Positions 19,062 to 29,000 are shown, numbered from the stretch's first letter. The stretch: 64,000 bases of DNA from Sandarakinorhabdus sp. (GCA_020692215.1 JAIMKW010000003.1:171192-235191); one strand, 5' to 3'. Notes: a model not told the origin generated them from the letters alone. Made by a program: numbers and translations.

Positions 19062-20528
19062 ATGAACGCATCTGAATCCGCCACCGCCGCCGCCCACCTG
19101 CTCGTCGATCAGCTCGCCGAAATCCACAGCCGCGCTGTCGAAGCCCTCCGCGCCGCCCTCAAGCGCTTCCGCGCCGATGGCATCGCCCCCACCCGGGACG
19201 AGCGCGCAAACGGCCTGTTCGCCTATCCCGAACTTCACCTGCACTGGGATATGCCCGAGGATCTCCCCCGCCTCAGCCGCGCCTATGCTCGCCTCGTCCA
19301 GCCCGGCCACTATGCCGTCACCATCACCCACCCAAACCACTTCCGCCGCTATCTGGTGGAACAAATGGCGCTTCTTTCCCGCGATTATGGTGCCACCTTT
19401 CGGGTCGCGCTGTCGCAGGTCGAAATTCCCTTCCCCTATGTGCTCGACGGCGCGACCGATCTCACGCTCGATGCCACCGCCGCCAAGGTGCTGGCCCGCC
19501 ACTTCCCTACGACGGACCTGAAACATATCGGAGACGAACTGGCAGATGGCCTGTGGCGCCAAAACCCGGAAGAGCCGCGCCCGCTCGCCTTGTTCGATGG
19601 GCCCCGAACCGATTTCTCGCTTGCCCGCCTGAAGCACTACACCGGGGCGCCGGCCCACCACAGCCAGAACCACATCCTCTTCACCAACTATCACCGCTAT
19701 GTCGATGAATTCATCCGCTGGGCCGTCGCCGAGCTGAAAACGCCCGGCAGCCGCTACACCGGCCTCAGCTGCTCGGGCGGAGCGCTGCTGGATGCGCAAA
19801 CCGCCACACTCGAAGCCGCCCAGGGTGACGGCTCCTGGCGCAAGCACCAGATGCCCGCCTGGCACCTCCTCGCGCCCGAGGGGCAGGGCATCAGCCTCGT
19901 CAACATCGGCGTCGGGCCTTCGAACGCGAAAACCATCACCGATCACCTCGCCGTGCTCCGCCCGCAATCCTGGCTGATGATCGGCCACTGCGGCGGCCTG
20001 CGCCCAAGCCAGACCATCGGGGATTATGTGCTCGCCCACGCCTATCTGCGCGACGATCATGTGCTGGATGACATGCTGCCCCCCGAAATTCCCATCCCCG
20101 CCATCGCCGAGGTGCAACAGGCGCTGAGCGCCGCCGCCAGCGACGTTACCGGGCTGGACGCCGAGGCCCTGAAACCCCGCCTGCGCACAGGCACCGTGGT
20201 GACAACCGACGACCGCAACTGGGAGCTTCGCTTCGGGCTATCGTCGAAGCGGTTCAACCAGAGCCGGGCTGTGGCTGTGGACATGGAAAGCGCCACGATC
20301 GCCGCGCAGGGCTATCGCTTCCGGGTGCCCTACGGAACACTGCTGTGCGTAAGCGACAAGCCGCTGCACGGGGAGATCAAACTGCCCGGCCAGGCGAACC
20401 GCTTCTACGAGGGGGCGATTTCGGAGCATCTGCAGATCGGCATCAGCGCGGTGGAGCGGATGCGGAAGGAGGGGGGACGGTTGCACTCCCGGAAGCTGCG
20501 CGCGTTTGACGAGCCACCGTTTCGGTAG
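19062..20528 (+). CDS. amn: AMP nucleosidase
   Basis: Amn splits AMP into adenine and ribose-5-phosphate, lowering the AMP pool. The 488-residue length is right for the family. The N-terminal domain (about 1-180) is the AMP-nucleosidase-specific part; the C-terminal half is a nucleoside phosphorylase fold with NIGVGPSNAKTITDHLAVLR, MIGHCGGLR, and VDMESATIAAQGYRFRVPYG carrying the catalytic region. It starts 77 bases after the ferredoxin gene and could be a separate unit. An AMP nucleosidase in the cytosol would feed adenine to salvage. Confidence 0.95.
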   Translation: MNASESATAAAHLLVDQLAEIHSRAVEALRAALKRFRADGIAPTRDERANGLFAYPELHLHWDMPEDLPRLSRAYARLVQPGHYAVTITHPNHFRRYLVEQMALLSRDYGATFRVALSQVEIPFPYVLDGATDLTLDATAAKVLARHFPTTDLKHIGDELADGLWRQNPEEPRPLALFDGPRTDFSLARLKHYTGAPAHHSQNHILFTNYHRYVDEFIRWAVAELKTPGSRYTGLSCSGGALLDAQTATLEAAQGDGSWRKHQMPAWHLLAPEGQGISLVNIGVGPSNAKTITDHLAVLRPQSWLMIGHCGGLRPSQTIGDYVLAHAYLRDDHVLDDMLPPEIPIPAIAEVQQALSAAASDVTGLDAEALKPRLRTGTVVTTDDRNWELRFGLSSKRFNQSRAVAVDMESATIAAQGYRFRVPYGTLLCVSDKPLHGEIKLPGQANRFYEGAISEHLQIGISAVERMRKEGGRLHSRKLRAFDEPPFR

Positions 20529-20613
20529 GGCCATCGTGGCCATCGGCCCCCTCATTTGCGGCAGAAGCCAGCGCTGCTGCAAAGGCGCAGGATGCAGATG
20601 AGGGAGTGATATC

Positions 20614-21408
20614 ATGAAACTGACCGGAAGATCCGCCATCGTAACAGGCGGCGCCAGCGGCATCGGCCGCGCCGCCGCCATCGCACTTGCCGCCGAAGGC
20701 TGCGCCGTGATGGTGACAGACATCGATGATGCCGGGGGGGAGGAAACCCTCGCCCTCATCGAGAAGGCGGGTGGAACGGTCGGCTACCGCCACCAGGATG
20801 TGGCAGATGAAGCCACATGGATTCAAGTGGTTGCCGATACCATGGCTGCCCACGGCCGGCTCGATATCCTTGTCAACAATGCCGGAATCGGCTCCGGCCA
20901 GCTTGTTACGGAAATGTCGCTGGAAGCCTGGAACAACCAGGTCGCCATCAACCTCACCGGTGTCTTCCTCGGCACGAAGCACGCCATTCCCTCCATGCGC
21001 AAAGGTGGCAATGGCGGCTCCATCATCAACATATCCTCGGTCGCAGGCCTCGAAGGCTCCGCCGGCCTCGCCGGATACTGCGCCACCAAGGGCGGAGTCC
21101 GCCTGTTCACCAAGGCCGTCGCGAAGGAATATGCAGCCGATAAGATCCGCTGCAACTCCGTCCACCCCGGCATCATCGATACCCCGATCTGGACCAAGAT
21201 CGACGAAGGCGGCCTCGATGCAATGGAGCAGCTCCGCGCTCCAGGTGCCAACAGCCTGAACGCCGACATGATCGCAGCAGCCGGTGCCCCGCTGGGCTTC
21301 GCAGGCCTGCCCGAGGATATTGCCAACGGCATCGTTTTTCTGGCGTCGGACGACAGCCGCTACATGACAGGCTCGGAACTGGTGATCGACGGCGGCTGGA
21401 CCGCCTGA
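20614..21408 (+). CDS. Short-chain dehydrogenase/reductase
   Basis: A 264-residue classical SDR. It has the NAD(P) motif TGGASGIG (11-18), NNAG, a serine in INISSVAG and the catalytic pair Tyr155/Lys159 in YCATK. An aspartate after the second strand (TDIDDAGG) favours NAD over NADP. The family fits alcohol or 3-hydroxyacyl oxidation, such as cyclopentanol-dehydrogenase-like enzymes; substrate unknown. AGGGAGTG-like bases precede the ATG. The coding end GGCTGGACCGCCTGA is repeated twice more directly downstream, a sign of local slippage or duplication. Confidence 0.93.
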   Translation: MKLTGRSAIVTGGASGIGRAAAIALAAEGCAVMVTDIDDAGGEETLALIEKAGGTVGYRHQDVADEATWIQVVADTMAAHGRLDILVNNAGIGSGQLVTEMSLEAWNNQVAINLTGVFLGTKHAIPSMRKGGNGGSIINISSVAGLEGSAGLAGYCATKGGVRLFTKAVAKEYAADKIRCNSVHPGIIDTPIWTKIDEGGLDAMEQLRAPGANSLNADMIAAAGAPLGFAGLPEDIANGIVFLASDDSRYMTGSELVIDGGWTA

Positions 21409-21461
21409 ACATTACGGTCGGCTGGACCGCCTGAACATTAAGGTCGGCTGGACCGCCTAAC
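21391..21461 (+). repeat. 26-bp tandem repeat copying the 3' end of the SDR gene
   Basis: Three copies with period 26; CGGCTGGACCGCCT starts at 21393, 21419 and 21445. Copy 1 contains the SDR stop codon; copy 3 ends on the stop codon of the convergent mtgA gene (21457-21459). Confidence 0.9.
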
Positions 21462-22125
21462 CCCACAGGCAGGCGTCCAGTCCCTCGTTTGCAACCACCT
21501 TGCTTCTGGACGATATCCGGTTCGCGTAACGCTTGGTGTAGCGCCCCGGCGCAGAGGCGCTGCGCTTGATCGGCTGTGGCAGGATTGCTGCCAGCCGCGC
21601 CGCTTCCAGCCGGGTCAGGTCCTTGGCGGATTTCTGGAAATAATGCCGTGAAGCCGCTTCCACGCCGAACACCCCGCGCCCGAATTCGGCCACGTTCAGA
21701 TACACTTCCATGATCCGGGGCTTTCCCCAGATGAACTCGATCAGGACCGTGAAATAGGCTTCGATTCCCTTGCGAACCACCGTCCGCCCGGGCCACAGAA
21801 ATGCATTTTTCGCCGTCTGCTGGCTGATCGTCGAACCCCCGCGAAGCCGCCCGCCCTCCTTGTTTTGCTCCAAAGCCTTCTCGATTGCCTCGATCTCGAA
21901 CCCGTTGTGCGAACAAAAGCCGCTGTCCTCCGCCGCAATCACCGCCCGAGGCAAATGCCGGCTCATCTTGTCCAGCCCAACCCAGTCCTGCTTCACCTCC
22001 ACACCGTTCACCCGATCCCGAACCATCAGGAACGTCGTCGGCGGATTGAGGAACCGATAAACAACGACCCACAGCAGCGTGAACGCGACCAGATAGGCAA
22101 CAGCCTTCAGGATGAAGCGGATCAC
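21457..22125 (-). CDS. mtgA: Monofunctional biosynthetic peptidoglycan transglycosylase
   Basis: MtgA polymerises lipid II into glycan strands in the periplasm without transpeptidation. The 222-residue protein has one N-terminal membrane anchor (about 5-25) and the glycosyltransferase 51 motifs: AAEDSGF with catalytic Glu66, GGSTISQQTAKNAFL, and GKPRIMEVYLNVAEFG. The start is a GTG forming a GTGA overlap with the upstream amidohydrolase stop. The C-terminus beyond about residue 190 is basic. It is the last gene of a three-gene overlapping operon. Confidence 0.95.
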   Translation of the reverse strand: MIRFILKAVAYLVAFTLLWVVVYRFLNPPTTFLMVRDRVNGVEVKQDWVGLDKMSRHLPRAVIAAEDSGFCSHNGFEIEAIEKALEQNKEGGRLRGGSTISQQTAKNAFLWPGRTVVRKGIEAYFTVLIEFIWGKPRIMEVYLNVAEFGRGVFGVEAASRHYFQKSAKDLTRLEAARLAAILPQPIKRSASAPGRYTKRYANRISSRSKVVANEGLDACLWG

Positions 22126-22844
22126 AGCCCCTCCAGCGTCGCCCGGATTGCCCGCGCCAGCACGCCGGCCCAACGTGCGATGCCCTGTGGCTCGGAGATG
22201 AGATCCTGCCGAACCTCAAACCCGATATAGGGGATCCCGTTGGCCTCGGCGTGCCGGTCCATCGTGTAATTCAGCACTTTTCCGGAATAGGGCTCGTTCG
22301 CGCCCACCGGTCCGCCAAGCCCCCGCTCCATCTCCAGCGCCCCGATGGCCAGCTCTGCACCGCGGTAATCTTCGTTCCACAACACACCCACAGGCCAGGG
22401 GCGTGGCACCGGTGCGGATACCAGAGCGGGCGTGAAGGAGTGAACGGATACCAGCAGCTCTGGCGTGTTTTGCGCCACCAGCCGCGCCAGCCCATCGTGG
22501 AACCCGGCGTGAAGTGCCAGCCGCGCGGCGATCTCGCTCGCGCTCAGCCCAACATTGCCGGGAATGATGATGCCGTCGCTCTTGTCCGGAATCGCCAGCT
22601 CCGGCGGGCGGTTGCAATCCACTACCAGCCGCGAAACCGTCGCCAGCCAGGCTGGCGCGTCCAGGTCGGCCGAAAGACGATGCGTCATCGCTGCGGCACC
22701 GATATCCCACGCGATATGCTCGGCCATGGTCTCGGTTGGAATGCCCAGTGCCAGCCCATCCGGCACTGCGTTTGAGGCATGATCGCAGACCAGCAGAACC
22801 CGCCGGTCGGCACCCTGGATCCTCTGCGGCTGGCCCTTTGTCAC
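22122..22844 (-). CDS. N-formylglutamate amidohydrolase family protein
   Basis: A 240-residue zinc hydrolase of the HutG/FGase family, which can release formate and glutamate from N-formylglutamate (end of one histidine-degradation route). Motifs: VLLVCDHASNAVP near the N-terminus, WDIGA, DCNRPPE and LLVSVHSFTP. No other hut genes are nearby, and family members occur widely outside histidine pathways, so the substrate is uncertain. It overlaps genes on both sides by 4 bases, being the middle of the crotonase-fold / amidohydrolase / mtgA operon. Confidence 0.85.
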   Translation of the reverse strand: MTKGQPQRIQGADRRVLLVCDHASNAVPDGLALGIPTETMAEHIAWDIGAAAMTHRLSADLDAPAWLATVSRLVVDCNRPPELAIPDKSDGIIIPGNVGLSASEIAARLALHAGFHDGLARLVAQNTPELLVSVHSFTPALVSAPVPRPWPVGVLWNEDYRGAELAIGALEMERGLGGPVGANEPYSGKVLNYTMDRHAEANGIPYIGFEVRQDLISEPQGIARWAGVLARAIRATLEGL

Positions 22845-23620
22845 GCCATGAAAGCCGGCTTGCGCTTGGCGAGGAACGCTTCGACCCCTTCCGCAAAATC
22901 CGGGCCAGTGAATGCGCTGTCGAACAAGGTGGCGCTGTCCGCATCGTCATCGGCGGCGCCATCCAGGATCCGGCGGATGATCGCCTTTGTGCCCTTCTGG
23001 CTGAACGGGCTTGCGGCCGCAATCTGCGCAGCCAGCGCTTGCGCTGCTGCGAGCGGATCGTCCGCAAGCTCTTCCACCAGTCCGATGCGACAGGCCTCGT
23101 CGGCGCCCAGCAGCATGCCGGTGTAAAGCATGCGCTTGGCGTGGCCCGGCCCCACCAGATCCACCAGCAGCTTGGAATCGTGCAGGGAATAGACAAGCCC
23201 GAGTTTGGCTGGCGTGATCCCCAGCCGCGAACGAGGCGAGGCAATGCGGATGTCGCAAGCCAGTGCCAGGCCACATCCGCCGCCAACGCAATCCCCGTCG
23301 ATTGCGGCAATCACCGGCTTTGGTGCCCGTGCGATCGCGAGCTGTGCGCCGCGGATTGCGGCCTGGTTCCGTGCGCGCCAGTCAGCCGACGCGCTTTGGG
23401 CTGAAAATTCGCCTATATCGGCGCCGGCGCAGAAAATGCCCGGCTGCGAGGATGTGAGAATCAGCGCGCGCACGTCGGCAGAAGCCATCGCCTGATTCAC
23501 AAGCAGAGGGATCGATTCCCACATGGTCTGGTCGATAGCGTTGCGCTTGGCGGGCCGGTTCAGCAGAAGCCTGGCGACCGGTCCAGCGAATTCGAGACGG
23601 ATGGAATCCTGTAGATGCAA
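22841..23620 (-). CDS. Enoyl-CoA hydratase/isomerase-fold protein lacking hydratase glutamates
   Basis: A crotonase-superfamily protein of about 259 residues. The CoA-binding and oxyanion signatures are present (RPAKRNAID, GIFCAGADIG, GDCVGGGCGLAL). However, both glutamates of classical enoyl-CoA hydratase appear replaced: Gly117 where GGGCE is expected and Ala138 in TPAKLG where PE is expected. Hydratase activity is therefore doubtful; isomerase, hydrolase or other acyl-CoA chemistry is likelier. The start is taken as the TTG at 23620 (AAGG 7 bases before); another TTG at 23677 would add 19 residues. Confidence 0.85.
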   Translation of the reverse strand: MHLQDSIRLEFAGPVARLLLNRPAKRNAIDQTMWESIPLLVNQAMASADVRALILTSSQPGIFCAGADIGEFSAQSASADWRARNQAAIRGAQLAIARAPKPVIAAIDGDCVGGGCGLALACDIRIASPRSRLGITPAKLGLVYSLHDSKLLVDLVGPGHAKRMLYTGMLLGADEACRIGLVEELADDPLAAAQALAAQIAAASPFSQKGTKAIIRRILDGAADDDADSATLFDSAFTGPDFAEGVEAFLAKRKPAFMA

Positions 23621-23704
23621 GACCGGGCCTTTCCGTTGCGCAAGCCCCGCTTTGGCATCACCGAGCCCCGTTCTCAAGCAGCCGTTTCACTGCGCGCAAA
23701 TGTG

Positions 23705-23739
23705 AAAAGGCGGCGGTTCCGGGATGGAACCGCCGCCTT
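23705..23739 (-). terminator. Rho-independent terminator for the 23.8-kb gene
   Basis: A perfect 14-bp stem (23707-23720 with 23726-23739) and a 5-base loop; read on the minus strand it ends in TTTT. It lies 54 bases after the stop of the exported hypothetical gene. Confidence 0.85.
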
Positions 23740-23793
23740 CTGGATCGACAGGCCGCAGGGAGGGGGAGGAAGCAGCCTGTCTTGGGAGGTGTG

Positions 23794-24096
23794 TTACTGA
23801 ACCGCGGCAGTCGTTTCCGAAGCCATCACGGTTGCGAGTTCGGTGCCCAGCGCCTTGGCTGCCAGGTTGAACTTCTTGGCGGCTTCGGCACGGTTGCGCG
23901 CATCGCACAGGGCTTCACCCAGGCTGATGTTGCGCTCGGCCTTGCGCTGCGCTTCGGCGTCTGCCGTTGCAGCGATGGAGCGAAGCTTGGCCGGCGCTGC
24001 AGCGCAGGCTTCGGTGCTGGCCATTGCGGGGCCGGCAGCGAAGCCGAGGGTGGCAGCCGAGGCAGCAATGGCGATCGAGAGCATGATGGCGCGCAT
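23794..24096 (-). CDS. Small exported protein of unknown function
   Basis: A 100-residue protein with a signal peptide (about 1-26, ending AMAS) and a mature part rich in Ala, Glu and Lys predicted to be all helix (QRKAERNISLGEALCDARNR, AAKKFNLAAKALG). Two cysteines (ACAAAP and LCDAR) could pair. I do not recognise the family. A canonical terminator follows and AAAGGACATT precedes the ATG, so it looks like a genuine, well-expressed single gene. It is monocistronic, preceded by a long AT-rich non-coding stretch. Confidence 0.7.
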   Translation of the reverse strand: MRAIMLSIAIAASAATLGFAAGPAMASTEACAAAPAKLRSIAATADAEAQRKAERNISLGEALCDARNRAEAAKKFNLAAKALGTELATVMASETTAAVQ

Positions 24097-24547
24097 GGCA
24101 ATGTCCTTTCACTCTTCGGCAGATGGTGCCCCCCATTGGAGCCCTGGCTGCCAGTCCCGCTCGTTTCTGAACCGGCTGATCCGGCGTCGATCCGAGTGGC
24201 ACTCAATTTGATGAACCCTGAATTAAAGTGAGGCTCAGTTTTCGTCAACCCATAATCTGAGTGTCACACAAATTTCTGCAACATTGGATGCTGCATTGCA
24301 ACAATATTTTAGCTTTTTCCGAGGAAACAAGAGAATATTCAGTATTTTCCCGGAGCCCTATCATTTGCGTCATGCACCAAACTGCATGCGAGCCATGCAG
24401 GAAATGCAGAGCTATACCGGGCAATGAAGGGCATTTCGGCGCTGCAATATGAGCGCGACTCGAAAACTAGACCCAAACAGAGGTCGAAAAGGAGAGATTG
24501 TCCGGTCTGCGCGGAGTTGGAGCTGTGCTATTGGCCCTTGCGGCCGG
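24097..24547. other. AT-rich intergenic region
   Basis: About 450 bases without a convincing gene, markedly richer in A and T than its surroundings between about 24215 and 24340. It must hold the promoter of the exported protein gene on the minus strand. A 63-codon frame at 24261-24452 with a Cys-rich tail uses codons unlike its neighbours and is not called. The right end is the 3' flank of the YbjN gene. Confidence 0.45.
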
Positions 24548-25072
24548 TCAGGCTTCGCCTTCGGTTTCCACCATGGCGGCAACCAGTGCGTCGCGGGGGC
24601 TCTTTCCGCCCCACAGAACGAACTGGAACGCTGGATAGTAGCGCTCACATTCGTCGATTGCGGCATCAACCAGCGCATGGGCCTGTGTCATGCTGAGAGC
24701 GGGTTCGTCAGGGCCATCCAGAAGAACAGCGTGGCGAAACAGGATCGCGCCATCAGCCGACCAATGTTCGAAATGGCCGATCCAAAGCTGTTCGTTGATC
24801 AGCGCCAGGCTTTCGAACAGGTTGGCGCGGGTTCCCGCTTCGCCGCGGGCTGCGGTTGCGTTGATCCCGGTCAGTGCGATGAACTGCAGCACCCGGTCTT
24901 CCTCGCGCCAGAGTGCGCGGAGCTCGTAGTCGGACCAGCTTCCCTTAACGGTGGTGACGATTTCCTCGTCACCGTCCCGCTCGAACGCCCAATTGTGGCT
25001 GCTGAAATAATGTTCCAGCATGTCGATGGGTGCACTCGGTTCGGCACCGGTGTCGAACTGAAGGCTTGTCAT
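24548..25072 (-). CDS. YbjN domain-containing protein
   Basis: A 174-residue soluble protein with a YbjN fold, related to type III secretion chaperone-like folds and to E. coli YbjN; the molecular role is not settled. Recognisable are the N-terminal strand region around MLEHYFSSHNWAFERDGDEE, WSDYELRALWREEDRVLQF, and the C-terminal LVDAAIDECERYYPAFQFVLW. GAGGA lies 7 bases before the ATG at 25072, which rules out the longer upstream frame. It is the last of a same-strand group with ubiK, tspO and the RND pump genes. Confidence 0.85.
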   Translation of the reverse strand: MTSLQFDTGAEPSAPIDMLEHYFSSHNWAFERDGDEEIVTTVKGSWSDYELRALWREEDRVLQFIALTGINATAARGEAGTRANLFESLALINEQLWIGHFEHWSADGAILFRHAVLLDGPDEPALSMTQAHALVDAAIDECERYYPAFQFVLWGGKSPRDALVAAMVETEGEA

Positions 25073-25203
25073 GGGTTCGTCCTCAATCGATGGTGGCACC
25101 GGCAGGGGCTGACCACCAGATATTGCGTGCCGCGCTTAGTCTTTGCAAGCATGTTCTGGCCTCCCGGCGGCTGCACCGGGCATTGCCTGTGGATATGTGG
25201 GGC

Positions 25204-25488
25204 TCAGGCGATGTCGATCTTCTTGCCACGCGGCGCCGGGTTGGCTGGCTTCGGGGTGGAGGGCTGGCCCAGGTTTGCCTTCAGCGCCTCAAGCTCGGCC
25301 TTTGTCTCGGCCGCCATGGCTTTTACCGCTTCGAATTCATCGCGGCTGACCATGTCGATGCCGCCGACGGCTTCCCGGAACCGTTCCTTCATCTTTGCTT
25401 CGGCTTCGCGGCCGGCGCCTGCCATGGTTCCCCCAATGCTGGACAGCAGCCGGGACAGGTCTTCGAACATCTGGTTCTGGTTCTGCAT
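25204..25488 (-). CDS. ubiK: Ubiquinone biosynthesis accessory factor UbiK (BMFP family)
   Basis: A 94-residue protein of the UbiK/YqiC family, which helps the ubiquinone-synthesis complex work with membrane lipids. It has the N-terminal amphipathic helix (MQNQNQMFEDLSRLLSS), the conserved VSRDEFEAVKAMAAET stretch, then a coiled coil (about 60-80), and a Pro/Lys-rich tail. An in-frame GTG lies directly before the ATG. It sits 37 bases after tspO. Together with COQ9 and Coq7 genes elsewhere in this window it fits an aerobic ubiquinone maker. Confidence 0.85.
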   Translation of the reverse strand: MQNQNQMFEDLSRLLSSIGGTMAGAGREAEAKMKERFREAVGGIDMVSRDEFEAVKAMAAETKAELEALKANLGQPSTPKPANPAPRGKKIDIA

Positions 25489-25525
25489 CACATCATCTCC
25501 ATGGACTTCGGGCCGGGCATACCCA

Positions 25526-26014
25526 TCAGGCGCCTGCACCATTCAAATCAAGAATACGCCAATTGAGCATGAAAGCGAAGCCCAGCCACAGCAGATAAGG
25601 CAGCATCAGCCAGGCAGCAGGCTTGCTGACACGGCCGGCCGCAACCGTGGCAACGGTCGCCGCCACCAGGATCGCGCCGATCATGACGAGGGCGGGGAGG
25701 ATCGCCTTGGCGCCAAAGAAGATTGGCGACCATGTGAGGTTGAGGGCGAATTGCAGCGCAAACAATCCGAGCGCTCGGCTTCGTCCCGGGCCGGGGGGCG
25801 CCAGCCACAGGCGGGAAAAGGCGATGCCGAGCAGCGTGTAAAGAAGCGTCCAGGCGATCCCGAACACCGCGCCGGGCGGCTGAAGCCGGGGCAGAACGAG
25901 ATCCTGATACCATTGCCCGGCCGACATTGGGCCGCTGAACCCGGCAGACGCCCCGCCGAGCAGATTGAACAGCACGGCAAACCCAATGGCCGCCAGAACG
26001 GGCTTTGCCTTCAT
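25526..26014 (-). CDS. tspO: TspO/MBR family membrane protein
   Basis: A 162-residue five-helix membrane protein of the tryptophan-rich sensory protein family, which binds porphyrins and, in photosynthetic alphaproteobacteria, tunes pigment genes to oxygen. Family patterns seen: WYQDLVLPRLQPPGAVFGIAW, LLYTLLGIAFSRLW, FALNLTWSPIFFG and the last helix YLLWLGFAFMLNW. It starts 13 bases after the RND permease stop, so it is probably cotranscribed with the pump. Whether it acts in tetrapyrrole traffic here is unknown. Confidence 0.93.
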   Translation of the reverse strand: MKAKPVLAAIGFAVLFNLLGGASAGFSGPMSAGQWYQDLVLPRLQPPGAVFGIAWTLLYTLLGIAFSRLWLAPPGPGRSRALGLFALQFALNLTWSPIFFGAKAILPALVMIGAILVAATVATVAAGRVSKPAAWLMLPYLLWLGFAFMLNWRILDLNGAGA

Positions 26015-26027
26015 TTCGATTGCGCCC

Positions 26028-29000
26028 TCATTCGGCCGGCTGCGCCTGGCCAGGAAGGACGCCGCCCTCCGCCTCGGCCATCTCCTTTTCCAGTTCCCGC
26101 GTCAGTGCCTCGGGTGATTTGGTGCGGCGGGCAAAAGCTGCATACATCACCGGGATCACGAACAGCGTCAGCAAGGTGGAAAGGCTGACACCAAAAACGA
26201 TGACAACCCCGATGGATTTGCGCGATCCGGCACCCGCGCCGCTTGCCAGCATCAGCGGGACAGCGCCTGCAACCGTGGCAATGGATGTCATCAGCACCGG
26301 GCGAAGGCGGCGTTCGGATGCTTCCATGATCGCCTGTCGGAACGCAGATCCTTCATCCCGAAGCTGGTTTGCAAATTCCACGATCAGAATCCCGTTCTTG
26401 GCCGCCAGCCCCACAAGCATCACGATCCCGACCTGGGAATAGAGGTTCAGTGTGCCACCCGTTGCCCACAGCCCGAACAAGCCTCCGCCGACAGCCAGCG
26501 GAACGGTTGTGATGATGACAGCCGGGTGGATGAAGCTTTCAAACTGCGCCGCCAGCACCAGGAAGACCAGGATGATGGTGAGGCCCAGCACGATCCAGAG
26601 TGAAGACCCCGTCTGGCGAAGCTGCAGGCTTTCGCCACGGTAGCCGATAGCGGTGACGGCCGGTTGCTCGAGCGCCACCCCTTCCAGGAAGTCCAGCGCG
26701 TCGCCCAGCGGCATTCCCGGCGCGAGGCTGCCCTGGAGTGTGATGGCGCGCTGTTTGTTGAAGCGGCCAAGTTCGCCTGCCTGCGCTGCCTCGCGCAGTT
26801 TCACCAGATTGCTGAGCGGAATCAGCTCGCGCGTTGTCTGCGAGCGGACATAGATGTTGGAGAGATTGTCGGGGGTTGCGCGATCCGCATCCTCGGCTTG
26901 CAGAACGACATAATATTCCTCGCCGCGGTCGATGAAGGTTGTTACCCGGCGGGAGCCCATCATCGTTTCCAGCGTGTTGCCGACATCGGCAATCTGGACA
27001 CCAAGATCACCGGCCCTTGTGGTATCGATATCGACGATCAGCTGAGGGCGGGTTTCCTTGTAGTTGCTGTCCAGATCGATAATGCCCGGGTTGGCTTCGG
27101 CCGCCTGGAAGATGGCATCGCGGGCCTCGGCCAGTTCCTCGAAGCTGTTGCCTGCAATCACCAGCTGTATCGGCCGGCCGCGGCCGCGGCTGAGGCTGTT
27201 GCCTGTCGATGCGTTGCCGCGGATGCGGGGGTCCTGCGAAATCACCTTCTGGAATTCGCCGACAACTTCTGCGGTTGAAGCGGTGCGCTCTTCCCATGGC
27301 ACAAGAAACACGATCATCGCGCCGCTGTTGAAGCTTTCGGATGCGCCGAATCCACCCGGCGCGCGCACCAGCATGCGGCGCACTGGCTGCCCGTCGCCCA
27401 CCATGGGGAGCAACTTTTCCTGCAGCCCAAGCATATAGTCGCGCATCTGGTCGAAGCCGGTTCCCTCGGCCGCCTGAACGTTGACGAAGAAGCTTCCCAG
27501 ATCTTCGTCGGGCGCCAGCTCGTTTGCCAGTGTGGAGCCGAGTGCAAGGAAGACGGCCACGGTGCCCGCCGCGATGCCGCCAATCAGGAACGGCCGTTCG
27601 AGAACCTTGTCCAGAGCGCGGACGTAGCGGGATTGGAATCGGTTGAAATGGCCGTCGAACCATGTCGTGAAGCGGTTGTGGCCGGTTTCCTTGCGCAACA
27701 GCTTCGAGCACAGCATCGGGGTGAGCGAAAGCGCGACGAAGCCCGAGAAGAAGATCGCGCCGATCATCGCGCCGGCCAGTTCGCGGAACAGGAGGCCGAT
27801 GTTGCCGGCGATGAAATAGAGCGGCACGAACACCGAGCAGACAACAACGGTGGTTGCCACAACAGCAAAGGCCACTTGGCGTGCGCCCTGATAGGCCGCC
27901 AGAAGCGGCGGTTCCCCGCGCTCGATCCGGTAGTAGATGTTTTCGAGAACCACGATGGCGTCGTCGACCACCAGCCCAATCGCCAGCACGAAGGCCAACA
28001 GCGTGAGCAGGTTGAGCGAATAGCCCAGCGCATAGAGAACCGCAAAGGTGGCGATGAGGCAGATGGGGACGGTGATCGCCGGAATGAGGGTGGCGCGCAG
28101 CGAGCCCAGGAAGATGAAGATGACGGCAACGACCAGAATCGCAGCTTCGGCCAGCGTAATCCAGACATTGTTGATGGCGCGATCGATGAACAGCGAACTG
28201 TCGAAGCTGACAGCCAGCGTCATGCCTTCGGGCAGGATCGCCTCCACGGATTTCAGCTGTGCCTTTACATCGTTGGCAACCTGCAGCGTGTTGGCCCCTG
28301 ACTGGCGCACAATGCCCATGCCGATGGCCTGCTCGCCGTTTGACCGGAACAGATCATAGCGGTTTTCGGGCTCGAGGCTCACGCGGGCGACGTCGCCCAG
28401 CCTGACAAGATAGCCATCCGAGCCACGGCCGACGACGAGGCGCTGGAAATCATCCTCGGTTTCGAACTGGCGGGTGACGCGGACGGTGAGATTAGTGCCG
28501 GGCCCCTCGATGCGGCCAGCGGGAAGCTCGACATTCTGGCGGCGCAGTGCCTGCTCCACATCGCCCGCCGTCAACCCGTAGGCCAGCAGTTGCTGGCGTG
28601 AAAGCCAGACCCGCATGGACTGGCGCGCTGCACCACCCACCTGTACGCGCGACACGCCATCGACCGAACTGAACCTGTCGACAAGAACGCGTTCGGCATA
28701 GTCGGTCAGCTGCATCCCGGTCCAGTCGGGGTGGATCACGTTCAGCCAGAGAATGGGCTGGGCATCGACATCCACCTTGCTGATTTCCGGGGGATCGGCC
28801 TCTTGCGGAAGGGTGTTGAGCACTGCGGAAACACGGTCCCGCACATCGTTGGCTGCAGCATCGATATTGCGCGTGGCGGAGAATTCGATGGTGATGTCCG
28901 ATCGGCCATCGCGGGAGCGCGATGTGATCGTCTCGATGCCTTCGATTCCGGAAATCCGGTCTTCAAGAACCTGTGTGACCTGGTTTTCCACCACTTGCGC

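Noticed and set aside
24261..24452. 63-codon frame with a CxxCxxC-like tail
   Set aside because: Codon use differs from the surrounding genes, no ribosome site, and it lies in an AT-rich spacer.
24449..26188. 579-codon open frame on the + strand
   Set aside because: It lies antisense to YbjN, ubiK and tspO, all with clear families and starts; translation is low-complexity.
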